NCBI GenBank assembly: GCA_964460985.1
Contig: CAYWQX010000017.1
Span: 1 to 42,499, forward strand
From: CAZABG01 sp964460985
GTDB lineage: Bacteria; Chlamydiota; Chlamydiia; Chlamydiales; Parachlamydiaceae
DNA: 42,499 nt
Reading direction: 5' to 3'
A program made the translations under genes and the position numbers. The notes beneath the pieces are model-generated. The model saw only the letters and a list, made by a program, of their open reading frames with translations, was not told the DNA's origin and did not search any database. Shown here one piece after another: positions 15,717 to 25,900 of the stretch (the first letter of the stretch is position 1; each line of letters opens with the position of its first letter).

Positions 15717-15730
15717 TATAAGAAGAATTT

Positions 15731-17560
15731 ATGTTCACACCTGATAAAATCCGTAATATCGCTATCATCGCCCACATCGACCATGGTAAAACTACCCTTC
15801 TCGATCAACTGTTAAAGCAGTCCCACGTATTCAGAGACAACCAACATGTCCCTGAACGAGTAATGGACTCTTATGACCAGGAGAAAGAGAGAGGGATTAC
15901 CATTTTCGCAAAACACACCTCTGTCAGATACATCGATAAAGATGGCGAGGAGTATAAATTTAATATTATCGACACTCCGGGGCACTCCGATTTCTCAGGC
16001 GAAGTGGAGCGTATTTTGGGTATGGTCGACTCGGTTCTGCTTCTTGTTGACGCGCAAGACGGCCCTATGCCGCAAACCCGCTTCGTTCTATCCAAATCGC
16101 TTAAAATGGGCTTAAAGCCGATTGTTGTTCTCAACAAAATCGACCGTCCCCATGCCGATCCCGATAGAGTCTTAAACGAGACGTTTGATCTGTTCGCAGA
16201 GCTCGGTGCTACCGACGAACAGCTGGACTTTAGATACTGCTATGCCTCCGGTTTAAGCGGCTTTGCCTGCCATAAAATCCATGACGAGAGAAGAGACTTA
16301 AAACCTCTTTTTGAACTCATTATTGAAGGGGTTCCGGCGCCCAAAGGATCGTTAGAAAATCCTTTCCTTATGCAAGCGGCGACTCTCAGCTATGATGACT
16401 ACGTAGGCCGTCAAGCATGCGGACGAATCCTTGATGGAAAAGTGAAGAAAGGGCAATCCGTTATCCACTCCGATCCAAATGGCAAACAGACAAGGGCTAC
16501 CATCTCACGCATCCAAGGCTGGCTCGGCCTTGAAAAGATCGATCTTGAAGAGGCGAGCGTTGGAGATATCGTCGTTCTTTCAGGGGTGCCTGAAGTCATT
16601 ATCGGCGACACCTTCTCGGATCCGAACCAGGTGCGCATCCTTCCCCCTATCAAATTGGACGAACCGACGGTATCGGTTGACATCACGGTTAACTCAAGCC
16701 CCTTTGTAGGTAAATCGGGTAAGCACGTCACGATGAATAAGATCCGTGAGCGCTTAGAAAGAGAAAAACGCTCGAACATCTCGCTTAGAATCGAAGCTTC
16801 GCAGTCTGATCAAGACAAAATTACCGTAGCCGGCAGGGGCGAGCTTCACTTAGCGGTACTCATCGAAGCGATGCGCCGCGAAAACTATGAATTTTCGGTA
16901 TCCAAGCCGCGCGTTCTCATGAAAGAGATCGACGGTATTCAACATGAACCTTTCGAAAGAGTGCATATTGAAGTGCCTGAAGAGTACAGCGGAAGAGTCA
17001 TTGAAGAGCTTTCCAAGCGTAAAGGGGAAATGCAGCATCTTGACACCAACGAACATGGGATCACCAGTATGGAGTTCTTGATTCCAACTCGCGGACTTAT
17101 GGGATACCGCTCGGAGTTTCTAACCCAAACTCGCGGTCTTGGTATTCTGACCTCTATTTTTGAAAACTTCCAACCTTGGAAGGGAGCTATACCCGGAAGA
17201 TCGAGAGGAGTACTCATCTCAAACGGACTTGGCAAAGCCAACGCGTACGGTATTTTCAACCTGCAAGAACGCTCTACCCTCTTTGTCCAGCCGGGCGATG
17301 AGGTGTATGAAGGGATGGTAGTCGGCGAAAACTCCCGTGATAATGACCTTGTGGTCAATGTCACCAAAGCGAAGCAGCTCACCAACGTTCGTGCTGCCGG
17401 ATCGGATGAAAACCTTCTTCTCATCCCGCCTCGCCGATTTACTCTTGAGCAAGCGATTGACTACATCCAAGATGATGAGCTCATCGAAGTCACTCCCGAT
17501 TCAATTCGTATGCGTAAAACCATCTTGAACGAAGTCGACAGAAACCGCCGTTCCCGTTAA
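15731..17560 (+). CDS. typA: Ribosome-associated GTPase TypA/BipA
   Basis: Translational GTPase related to EF-G and LepA, involved in 50S assembly and stress adaptation. G1 AHIDHGKTT (residues 14-22), G2 ERGITI, G3 DTPGHSDF and G4 NKID are intact; the C-terminal domain includes the TypA-typical TRGLMGYRSEFLT. 609 residues is full length. Single-gene unit followed by a hairpin at 17579-17605; convergent with the TPR gene. Confidence 0.97.
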   Translation: MFTPDKIRNIAIIAHIDHGKTTLLDQLLKQSHVFRDNQHVPERVMDSYDQEKERGITIFAKHTSVRYIDKDGEEYKFNIIDTPGHSDFSGEVERILGMVDSVLLLVDAQDGPMPQTRFVLSKSLKMGLKPIVVLNKIDRPHADPDRVLNETFDLFAELGATDEQLDFRYCYASGLSGFACHKIHDERRDLKPLFELIIEGVPAPKGSLENPFLMQAATLSYDDYVGRQACGRILDGKVKKGQSVIHSDPNGKQTRATISRIQGWLGLEKIDLEEASVGDIVVLSGVPEVIIGDTFSDPNQVRILPPIKLDEPTVSVDITVNSSPFVGKSGKHVTMNKIRERLEREKRSNISLRIEASQSDQDKITVAGRGELHLAVLIEAMRRENYEFSVSKPRVLMKEIDGIQHEPFERVHIEVPEEYSGRVIEELSKRKGEMQHLDTNEHGITSMEFLIPTRGLMGYRSEFLTQTRGLGILTSIFENFQPWKGAIPGRSRGVLISNGLGKANAYGIFNLQERSTLFVQPGDEVYEGMVVGENSRDNDLVVNVTKAKQLTNVRAAGSDENLLLIPPRRFTLEQAIDYIQDDELIEVTPDSIRMRKTILNEVDRNRRSR

Positions 17561-17578
17561 TCATCTAACCCAAACGGG

Positions 17579-17605
17579 CCACTAAACCGCAGAAAGGTTT
17601 AGTGG
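17579..17605. terminator. Bidirectional hairpin between typA and the TPR gene
   Basis: Perfect 10-bp stem CCACTAAACC (17579-17588) / GGTTTAGTGG (17596-17605) with a 7-base loop. Outer complementary bases (ACCCAAAC ... CTTGGGT) could lengthen it. No long T-run on either side. Placement 18 bases after the typA stop and 32 before the convergent stop supports a shared terminator. Confidence 0.65.
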
Positions 17606-17637
17606 TTCTGCTTGGGTGTATTTAGAAGATTCCTGTC

Positions 17638-19674
17638 TTAACTAAGCTTAGCGATGAAGTTTTTGTACATGGTGGTCTCGCGGACCCCATCAAGCCACAC
17701 TTCATTTTCAAGTTCTTCTAAAGAGGGAAGCGCGTGTTGCTCGTCGGCCTTCTCCAAAAAGTGCATGCACTCCGGATAGTTGCTATTTAATGAATAAAGA
17801 CAGGCGAGCCAATAAAAAGCTCCTTTCGCACCGAGAGCGCCCGCCTGAAGAAGTTTAGCTTCCGCCTCTCCATAATAAGCTTTTCCTTGGGAGAAAGCGT
17901 GCGACTGAAAATAAATATCTCCAAGAGTCATGAGAGCAAGACCGTAGTCGGCAAGCACAATCTCATCTTCAGGATCATCTTTGTAGAGCTCTTCATAATG
18001 GTGAAGAGCGTTTTCGATAAGCTCCGTCTCCCCTGTCGCATCGCCTAGGTGAGTGAGAGCTAAAGCCAAGTTATATCTGGCTTGTGTGTAGTTAGGGTAT
18101 TGGGAAAGTATGTGGCTTAAGATGGTTACCGCTTTCTCGTAATAGCTTGGGTCTTGATAGTAATCTCCAAGATAGTCAAGGGCGCAGCCATAGTTATAAA
18201 ACCACTCAGGATCGAGTTGAGAGGCCCGTTTATTATTCTGGTGGAATGCGATCGCTTGCTCGAATTTATCCGCTGCAATCGTAATCAAATGAAGATCTTG
18301 GGTCACTTCGCTCAACTTCATGAGAGCAATGCCCCAGTTGTTGAGGATTTCTGAAGTGCCGGTTTTTGCGATGTTGGCCGCGCTTTCAAACAACTGGATC
18401 GATTTTTCTAACAAAATGGCATCGAGAGTCATCTCTCCTAAAGTGTAGTGGGCGATGCCAAGCGACTGCCAGACGGCGGGGTCTTGGGGATTCAAGTGGC
18501 AAGCTTTTTCATAATGAGCAAACGATTCCCGAATCATTTTTTCATCCTGGAAATATTTGCCAATATGAAGCAAGCAAGAAGCATAAAGGAATAAAATGGT
18601 GGGATCTTCAGGTTTTGTATCTAAAACATCCTCAATCATCGTGCGAGCCTCTTTAATCAGCTCGTAGCGATCTTCCATAAGCCCAAGCACCATGAGGCAG
18701 TCGGCCATGAAACATTCGATATCGCGATCGCCCGGAAATAAAGCGTCGGCCCGCTCAAACTTTTCAAGGGCCTGATTGATGATATCGCCATTTCTTTTGA
18801 TTTTGCCTTCGGTGAGGAGCATTTGCCCCCACGTAAGCCACAAGAATTTGGTGTTTGAATTAATGCGAGCGGTCGTTATGAATGCAGACTCCGCTCTTTC
18901 GTAATACTCGTCGTTTTCACCCTGTTCGTAGAGAAACTTGTAGGTTCCCCCTAAATGGAGCCATCCTTCATAAAAATGGGGATCCACCTCAACCGCTTTC
19001 AATAAGCACATTAAGCTTTCATGGATAAACTCGATTCTTCCTAGATAAGAGGAGATATCGGCAAGAGCTAAACTATGATCGAAGTAGAGATTTTTATCGA
19101 AAAAGCCAAGCTCTTCCGCTTTTTTAAATTTTTCTATAGCCGCGGTAAAATCACACGGCTCTTGCGAAAGTCGAGCGAGCAGTAAATAGGCTTTTCCATA
19201 GCGGTAGTAGCTTTCTGCCGGAAGAGGAATCTCTATACACTCTGCTTTTTTAAAGAGGGCAATCGATTCTGCCAGGAGCTCTTCCTTTCTTTCCTGGCTT
19301 CCTTGATGAAGGAGCAAGGTGGCTTTTTCAATCCACCCGTCGACAAAAAGAGGATTTACTTTAAGTCCCTCATCGATCGCCGCTTGCGCTTGATCCCACA
19401 CCCCTAAATGACCCCAGGCTTTTGCAATTTTGAGGTACGTTTCAGGAGCAAACTGGGTAATTTTGAGAGCCGTGTGAAAAGCCTCATACGTCTCTTCAGG
19501 AAATTTATGATAATCGAGACTCCCCTTTTTTAAAAAAAGGTTCGCTAAAATTTTTAAATCATCATGAGCCAATGTGCCCCATTTGCTTGAGTCCTTGAAA
19601 TGAATCAAATCTTCTAATTTCTGTTCAGACTGGATAGCAAGGAGAGTTTTCTTGAGCTGAGATTCATCGTGCAT
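17638..19674 (-). CDS. Tetratricopeptide repeat protein (678 aa)
   Basis: A soluble protein made almost entirely of TPR-like helical pairs, for example ETYLKIAKAWGHLGVWDQAQ (near 118-137), YEGWLHLGGTYKFLYEQG and PAVWQSLGIAHYTLGEM. No signal peptide or TM segment, so probably a cytoplasmic scaffold, although chlamydial TPR proteins can be secreted. Many units have inserted loops giving a longer period than the canonical 34. The start has a strong GGGAGG site. Single gene between typA (convergent) and the DUF255 gene (26 bp upstream on the same strand). Function unknown. Confidence 0.85.
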   Translation of the reverse strand: MHDESQLKKTLLAIQSEQKLEDLIHFKDSSKWGTLAHDDLKILANLFLKKGSLDYHKFPEETYEAFHTALKITQFAPETYLKIAKAWGHLGVWDQAQAAIDEGLKVNPLFVDGWIEKATLLLHQGSQERKEELLAESIALFKKAECIEIPLPAESYYRYGKAYLLLARLSQEPCDFTAAIEKFKKAEELGFFDKNLYFDHSLALADISSYLGRIEFIHESLMCLLKAVEVDPHFYEGWLHLGGTYKFLYEQGENDEYYERAESAFITTARINSNTKFLWLTWGQMLLTEGKIKRNGDIINQALEKFERADALFPGDRDIECFMADCLMVLGLMEDRYELIKEARTMIEDVLDTKPEDPTILFLYASCLLHIGKYFQDEKMIRESFAHYEKACHLNPQDPAVWQSLGIAHYTLGEMTLDAILLEKSIQLFESAANIAKTGTSEILNNWGIALMKLSEVTQDLHLITIAADKFEQAIAFHQNNKRASQLDPEWFYNYGCALDYLGDYYQDPSYYEKAVTILSHILSQYPNYTQARYNLALALTHLGDATGETELIENALHHYEELYKDDPEDEIVLADYGLALMTLGDIYFQSHAFSQGKAYYGEAEAKLLQAGALGAKGAFYWLACLYSLNSNYPECMHFLEKADEQHALPSLEELENEVWLDGVRETTMYKNFIAKLS

Positions 19675-19700
19675 AAAAGTCCTCCCAGTATACTTGATAA

Positions 19701-21761
19701 TTAGCCTTTAAGTATAGCTTCTTCAATCAGTCTTGTGTCGTTTATGGGTGCCTCACAAACACCTTGACGGCAAAGGTATAAGGTTGTTTTTCCTTGTACA
19801 GATTTATAATTTTCTAAGCTAGGTATTAATTTTTTTAAGAGCAAATCATCATCTCTTAAATAAATGATCGATCGATGCGGATTGTAAGAAAAGGCAAACC
19901 ATCCTTTTATTTTAGAAAGATGGGCATCGGAAGTATTAAGCGCAATTATATAAAGGGGAGATTGATTGTCATAATATTTCTTTAAATTCATCACATGATA
20001 ACAATAACCCGGAGGATAATTATCTAAATATTTCTTTACCGCTTTAAATACATCTTCTGCATGAGTAAGTAGAGCCGGAATTCCGGTCAATTGATAGAGC
20101 TTTAAAAGATTTTCTTCCTGGATGGCATTGCCTGACGGCTCCGCTCCATCGCTAAACTGGCATTTACGGATTAAAAGATTGGGATCCTGTCCATCTGTCT
20201 GGAAGTATGCCCCCCCTTCAACTTTAAATTTGGTTTCAAGGACATGGTTCATCTCAAGCGCCCACAATAAATAGTCTGACCCCCTATCTGCCTCAAAGAG
20301 TTTAAGAGATGCTCTGATCATAAATGCGTATTCATCCAAACCGCCTCGAAAATCGGCTTTTTCCCGATACCTTCTATATAAAACGCCGTCAATCCATAGG
20401 TTTTTCTTTATGAACTGAGCCGCTTTTCTGGCAGCATTCAAGTACTTCTCATCATCCAGCGCTTCCCCAAGAGTTGTCATGCTGTAGATCATAAGACCGT
20501 TCCAGCTGCTTAAAATCTTATCATCTTTAAAGGGGCGGACTCTTTTCGTCCGCGCTTCAAAAAGGATTTTTTTTTGTTCGATAAGAAGCTCTTTTAATGG
20601 CTTTGGATCGAGATCATTTTTATTGGCGTATTCGTTTTCACGCAATTTGATGTGTAGAATATTTCTCCCTTCATAATTGCCTTCATCCGAGACTCCATAA
20701 AAATCGCAAAACAGATCCGATCCTTTTTTGCCTAGAATCTTGACGATTTCGCTTTTTTCCCACGTATAAAAAAGCCCCTCTTTTCCCTCCGAATCGGCAT
20801 CTTCGGCCGAATAAAAACCGCCAGAAGAATCTGTCATATCGCGAAGAATATAGTCTGCGATATCTTTAGCAACTTCTAAATAAAACGGTTTTTTTGTAGC
20901 CATATAAGCCTCTAGATAAGCATCCATCAAGAGTGCGTTATCATAGAGCATCTTTTCAAAATGGGGCTGAAACCACTCTTCATCGACACTATAGCGATGA
21001 AATCCCCCTCCCACATGATCGTAGATACCCCCTCTTTGCAGCATGTCGAGAGTTCTTTCCGCTAAAAAAACTGATCTAGAATCCAAATGATTGCGAATGA
21101 GAAAAGTTTGCTGGTAGCCGATCGGAAACTTGGGACTGCCTTTGAGACCTCCATAAACGGGGTCTGCCAATTTATAAAGTAATTCTGCCAGATGTGGAGA
21201 GGCTCCTTTCCCGGGCAATTGATCCCCTGCCGTATGAATATTTGCAGAGAAAAGTTCGACGATTTTTGACGCCTGTTCAAGAATCCTCTCCTTTTCCTCG
21301 GAATTCCACACTTCGCTAATTTTGTGGATAAGTTCAGGCAGCCCCATCATCCCTTGACGATCATACGGGGGAAGATAGGTCGCTGCGAAAAATGGCTTTA
21401 AATCGGGTGTCAAGAGGACATTTAAGGGCCAACCTGCAGAGCCCGGCATCATGCTTTGTGCAAACTCCATATATAAGGAGTCAATTTCCGGCATCTCTTC
21501 GCGATCGACTTTAACATTTACAAAATTGTCATTCATAAGTTTTGCAATGGCAGGATTTTCAAAAGACTCCCGCTCCATTACATGGCACCAATGACAAGTT
21601 GCATAGCCTATCGACAAAAAGATCGGTCTATCCGTCTCTTTCGAACATTGGAAAGCTTCCTCTCCCCATGGATACCAGTCGACAGGATTTTCCGCGTGCT
21701 GGAGTAGGTAGGGAGACTTTTCGTTGATTAAACGATTTTGAAATGAGTGTTTTTCTGCCAT
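19701..21761 (-). CDS. DUF255 / YyaL-type thioredoxin-domain protein
   Basis: Belongs to the conserved SSP411/YyaL family: an N-terminal thioredoxin-like domain fused to an (alpha/alpha)6-type glycoside-hydrolase-like domain. The hallmark opening NRLINEKSPYLLQHAENPVD and the CxxC motif Cys56-His-Trp-Cys59 (ATCHWCHVME) are present, and RGGIYDHVGGGFHRYSVD and SSWNGLMI mark the second domain. Biochemical role unknown in bacteria. I chose ATG 21761 (686 residues) over an upstream TTG. Ends 26 bases before the TPR gene starts, so the two may be co-transcribed. Confidence 0.92.
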   Translation of the reverse strand: MAEKHSFQNRLINEKSPYLLQHAENPVDWYPWGEEAFQCSKETDRPIFLSIGYATCHWCHVMERESFENPAIAKLMNDNFVNVKVDREEMPEIDSLYMEFAQSMMPGSAGWPLNVLLTPDLKPFFAATYLPPYDRQGMMGLPELIHKISEVWNSEEKERILEQASKIVELFSANIHTAGDQLPGKGASPHLAELLYKLADPVYGGLKGSPKFPIGYQQTFLIRNHLDSRSVFLAERTLDMLQRGGIYDHVGGGFHRYSVDEEWFQPHFEKMLYDNALLMDAYLEAYMATKKPFYLEVAKDIADYILRDMTDSSGGFYSAEDADSEGKEGLFYTWEKSEIVKILGKKGSDLFCDFYGVSDEGNYEGRNILHIKLRENEYANKNDLDPKPLKELLIEQKKILFEARTKRVRPFKDDKILSSWNGLMIYSMTTLGEALDDEKYLNAARKAAQFIKKNLWIDGVLYRRYREKADFRGGLDEYAFMIRASLKLFEADRGSDYLLWALEMNHVLETKFKVEGGAYFQTDGQDPNLLIRKCQFSDGAEPSGNAIQEENLLKLYQLTGIPALLTHAEDVFKAVKKYLDNYPPGYCYHVMNLKKYYDNQSPLYIIALNTSDAHLSKIKGWFAFSYNPHRSIIYLRDDDLLLKKLIPSLENYKSVQGKTTLYLCRQGVCEAPINDTRLIEEAILKG

Positions 21762-21855
21762 AAGTGCCAAATCTTATGAAACTTGTTAAATTATGTCTTG
21801 AGTTTTTATCTCTTTCACTTTATCAGAATACTTTAACTTTGGAGCTTGTTCGAAC

Positions 21856-22962
21856 ATGCCATTAATCCCTATGCGCCCTCTTCTTGATTTTGCAGCGAAG
21901 AACCATTTTGGCATTCCTGCCTTGAATGTCAATAACATGGAACAGATTCAAGCCATCATGGAGGCCGCAAGAGAGACCAAAAGCCCTGTCATTGTTCAAG
22001 CAAGCCGGGGGGCAAGAAAGTATACAAACGATCTTTTCTTACGTAACTTGATTCTGGCGGCAGCAGAACTTTATCCGGAAATCCCGATAGTAATGCACCA
22101 AGATCATGGGAACGGCCCTGAAACGTGCATCAGCGCAATTAAACAGGGTTTCACATCGGTTATGATGGATGGATCTCTTGAAGAAGATGGCAAAACCCCT
22201 TCAAGCTATGAATACAACGTTGCCGTAACTCGTGAAGTTGTCAAAATCGCTCATGCGGTAGGCGTTTCGGTTGAAGGAGAGTTAGGTGTTTTAGGTTCAC
22301 TTGAGACAGGCCATGGCGATAAAGAGGATGGCCACGGAGCTGAGGGAAGACTGACTTTAGAGATGCTTCTAACCGATCCTGCCCAAGCGGTTGATTTTGT
22401 CAACCGAACCGGCGTGGATGCCCTTGCGGTTGCTATCGGAACGAGCCATGGGGCCTATAAGTTTTCCAAAAAACCAACAGGCGCTGTTTTAAATATTGAA
22501 AGAATCGAAGAAATTCATAAGCTTCTTCCCAATACGCATATTGTGATGCACGGTTCGAGTTCAGTTCCTCAGGAACTTCTTGATATGATCAATAAATATG
22601 GCGGAAAAATCCGCGAGACCTATGGAGTTCCTATTGAAGAGATCCAGAGAGGCATCAAGGCCGGCGTCAGAAAAATTAATGTGGATACCGATAACCGTCT
22701 CGCGATGACAGGTGCGATTCGTAAAGTGTTTATAGAAAATCCGGCTGAATTTGATGTACGAGCCTATATGACACCTGCTCGCCAAGCTATGAAAGAAGTG
22801 TGCAAAGAGAGAATGATTAAATTTGGATCGGCAGGGTTTGCACCGCAAGTGCCGATTGTGACTCTTGAACAGCAGGCAGAGGCCTATAAAAAAGGGGTCT
22901 ATGGCGATGCAGCTAAGCCCCTTAATATCAAAGACGAACTAGCCATCAAAAATTCGAAATAA
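21856..22962 (+). CDS. fba: Class II fructose-1,6-bisphosphate aldolase
   Basis: Zinc-dependent aldolase of glycolysis/gluconeogenesis. Putative zinc ligands are His84 (HQDHG), His198 (GTSHGAYKF) and His232 (VMHGSSS); Asp83 is the expected proton donor, and NVDTD near residue 285 is the phosphate/substrate region. 368 residues with the long insert typical of the Calvin-cycle-type subgroup. Chlamydiaceae instead use a class I (DhnA-type) aldolase. GGAG lies upstream of the ATG. The coiled-coil gene starts 24 bp downstream, so co-transcription is possible though functionally unexpected. Confidence 0.94.
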   Translation: MPLIPMRPLLDFAAKNHFGIPALNVNNMEQIQAIMEAARETKSPVIVQASRGARKYTNDLFLRNLILAAAELYPEIPIVMHQDHGNGPETCISAIKQGFTSVMMDGSLEEDGKTPSSYEYNVAVTREVVKIAHAVGVSVEGELGVLGSLETGHGDKEDGHGAEGRLTLEMLLTDPAQAVDFVNRTGVDALAVAIGTSHGAYKFSKKPTGAVLNIERIEEIHKLLPNTHIVMHGSSSVPQELLDMINKYGGKIRETYGVPIEEIQRGIKAGVRKINVDTDNRLAMTGAIRKVFIENPAEFDVRAYMTPARQAMKEVCKERMIKFGSAGFAPQVPIVTLEQQAEAYKKGVYGDAAKPLNIKDELAIKNSK

Positions 22963-22986
22963 TCGAGAAGGTAAAACGAGCGGTAT

Positions 22987-25900
22987 ATGAGCAAACATCT
23001 AGACTCAAGCGAGCATTCAAAAAAACGTCGCCAGAGAAGAAACGCTGTGGCATTAAGTGTCGGAACTTGTCTTTTGATGGGAATTGTGGGTTTCGAGCTG
23101 ATTCGTCATGGAGATGAGACTGCCGCTCAGAATTTAAAATCTCGTGAATTGATTCTTCCCGACCCTAAAGAGGCGAGATATCAGAAAGATCTCTCAGAGC
23201 TAGAGTCTCGCTTATACGATATGAAAAGACTTCTTTTCGTAAAAGATAGCGCTCTTGAAAATAACCGCCTTCAAACCATTCGTGAAAAACTGCGCGATAA
23301 AGATTCTCTCGTATCAAGCCTAGAAGATCAAAATCGTATTTTAAATCTTGAAATCGAAAAAGAGCGCCATAAACTTCAAGAGCTTGAAAAAACTCTCTCT
23401 ACCCTTTTGGACACTGTTGAGCTGCATAAAGGAACTAAAGAGCAGGGCCAAGAAAAACTCTATCGTCAACTGGACGAAGTGAAATTTGCTCACGCGCAAG
23501 AGCTCGATAAACTGGAGCGAGAGCTTGCCAAAGCTCAGGACCGAGAAGAGCTTTTAAGACAAGAGTTGCATACGCGTTTAGAAGAGATCGATCATCTAGA
23601 GGTTCAAAAAAATCAAAGTATTGCCCAGCTGAGAGAGCAAATCAATGAAGCCCGTGCTGAGCTTAAAAATACCTCCGAAAGAGAGAAGCTACTTTCCGAA
23701 GAAAAAGTTCAACTCACTCAAAGAATTGAAGACATTCAAGAGAACTTAAAACTCCATGAGCAAGGGGGTCAAGAACAGGCCGCCTTAATCAAAGACCTTC
23801 AAGAGAGACATGAATCCGAGCTCAGTCAGCTCAAATCTAAACTGGAATCAGCTCAACTTGAACTCGAAGCGCAAATTGCAAAATCTCAGCTTCAGAGCGA
23901 AAAGATATCGGATTTAGAAGATTCTCTCAAAAATCTGATCGTCCGTACATCTGAACAAGAGCTTCATCTGCAGCAGGCGCTTAAGCAGAAGGAAGAGGAG
24001 GCAAAAGAATACGAAGTAAAGCTCGCCTCTCTTCATGAGGAGCTCTCCTACAGAAAAAATATCGCCTATGCTTCCGAAGATGAGGTCTCAACACTTGGCC
24101 AAAAAGGGGCCGATCTGGAAGAGCAGCTTCAAATCGAGAACGCTTTAAGAGCTAAAATTACCCTTGAGCATGAGGCTTTATCTCATAAATTGAGCCAAAC
24201 CGAGAGTATAGCAAGCGACTCTGTTCAGACGCTCCACAGTGATCTTGAAAAAGAAAAAGCGAAAGCGTATGCCCTCGAAAAAGATCTGGAACGAAATATC
24301 TTACAACTCGCTTCGCTGACCCAATCTTTAGAAGATGAAAGAAGCTTAACTCAAGAATTGACAGGCTTGAAAGAAGAGTTGAGCCAAAAGCTCGCTGAAC
24401 TTGAACAGAAACATCACACGGTTTTGACAACAACCGATGAAATAAAAATTGCAAAAGATATCTCTGATTTCAATCTTTTTAGCTTGAATCAAGAGCTTTC
24501 GAATGAAAGAAACCAGCTTCAAGCTCTTCAGGCGAGACTTAAAGAGCAGGAAGAAGAAATTGCCAAACTACACGCTGAAATCGAAAATCATAAAGATTTA
24601 CATGAGAACACCCCCCCTCACGATTTAGCCAAACTGAATGAAACGCTGGAAAATGAGAGACAAGATTTAGCTCAACTCCAAGAAAGCCAACGAGCGAGCC
24701 AAGAGGTCATTCAAACACTCACTCAGCAGCTTGAAAAAGAAAGAGCGCTAAACCAAGAGTTGGCATCTCTAAAAGAAACCTATACAGCTCAAATCGAATC
24801 GGCTGAAAGCGCTCACAAAAACACTCTTGAAGAAGAGAGAGCCCGCCATCAAAAACTGCTTGAGGAGCATGAGGCTAGACTGTCATTAATTGAGACGTTA
24901 ACCAAAGAGGTGGAAGCGCTGCAAGCAAAACACCTTGAGGCGAGCAACTCCCTTTCTGTAGAAAAAGAACGGTATGCGACCTTAAAGGAAGAATATCAAT
25001 TTAGAGAAGAGCTTATCAATAAGTTAAGCGAAGATCTTAATGATGTTAAAAATCTTCGGGTAGAACTAGACGGCACGAAAGAGGAGCTTCACTCAAAGAT
25101 TGCCGCTCTTACGGAGGACAACCTTAAGCTCATCAAAGAAAAAGCACACATCAATTCTAATCATGACGCCTGGATTCTTGAATTAAATCGCCAGCATGAT
25201 GAAAAAACGCAAGAGATCGAAAGATTAAAAAGCCAACTCGCAGAAACAGACAGCTCGCACCAAGAGACAAGGGAAGCTCTTCGACACGAAATCGAGCAGC
25301 TTAAGTCTGAAAATGAGGCCTTAAAAGAGGCAAAAGAGGAGGCTGAAAGAAAGCATAGCCAAGTCGAAGCTCAGATTGAGGAGTTAAATCGCGAGGTTGA
25401 AGATAAAAAAGCTCAAATGGATGAGCTCACCCAGAAGTTAATGGATCTTCAATCTCAATCAAGCGGTTTTTCAGAGTTAAAAGAACAGAAAGATCGCCTT
25501 GAGAAAGAGATCGGAGAGTTACAAAAGCAAAATAGCGACTACGAACAGCTCAAAAAATCCATTCAGCAAAATACCTTTGATGTTCAAGAAAAAGAGACTC
25601 AATTAAAACAGCTCGAAGAAGAGCATGCCGCAAAAAATAAATTGATTGATGAGTTGAAGGCTCGTCTTGAAGAAAATGAAAAACGTTTTGATTCATCCCA
25701 AACAGAAATTAATAATGAAATAGATGCTCTCAAAAGTAAAATCGAGTCTTTAAATCAAGAGAAAGAATCTCTTGTGAAGGAAAAAGATGAGATTCAATCT
25801 CATTATGATAACTCCGTTCTTGAGTTAAGTCGCAAACAAGATGAAAAAACTCAAGAGATCGAAAGATTAAAGGGTCAGCTCGCCGAAACAGACAGCACCC

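Noticed and set aside
16939..17424. Antisense 161-residue frame inside typA
   Set aside because: Lies wholly inside a highly conserved GTPase gene, Ser/Arg/Pro-rich shadow composition, no ribosome site.
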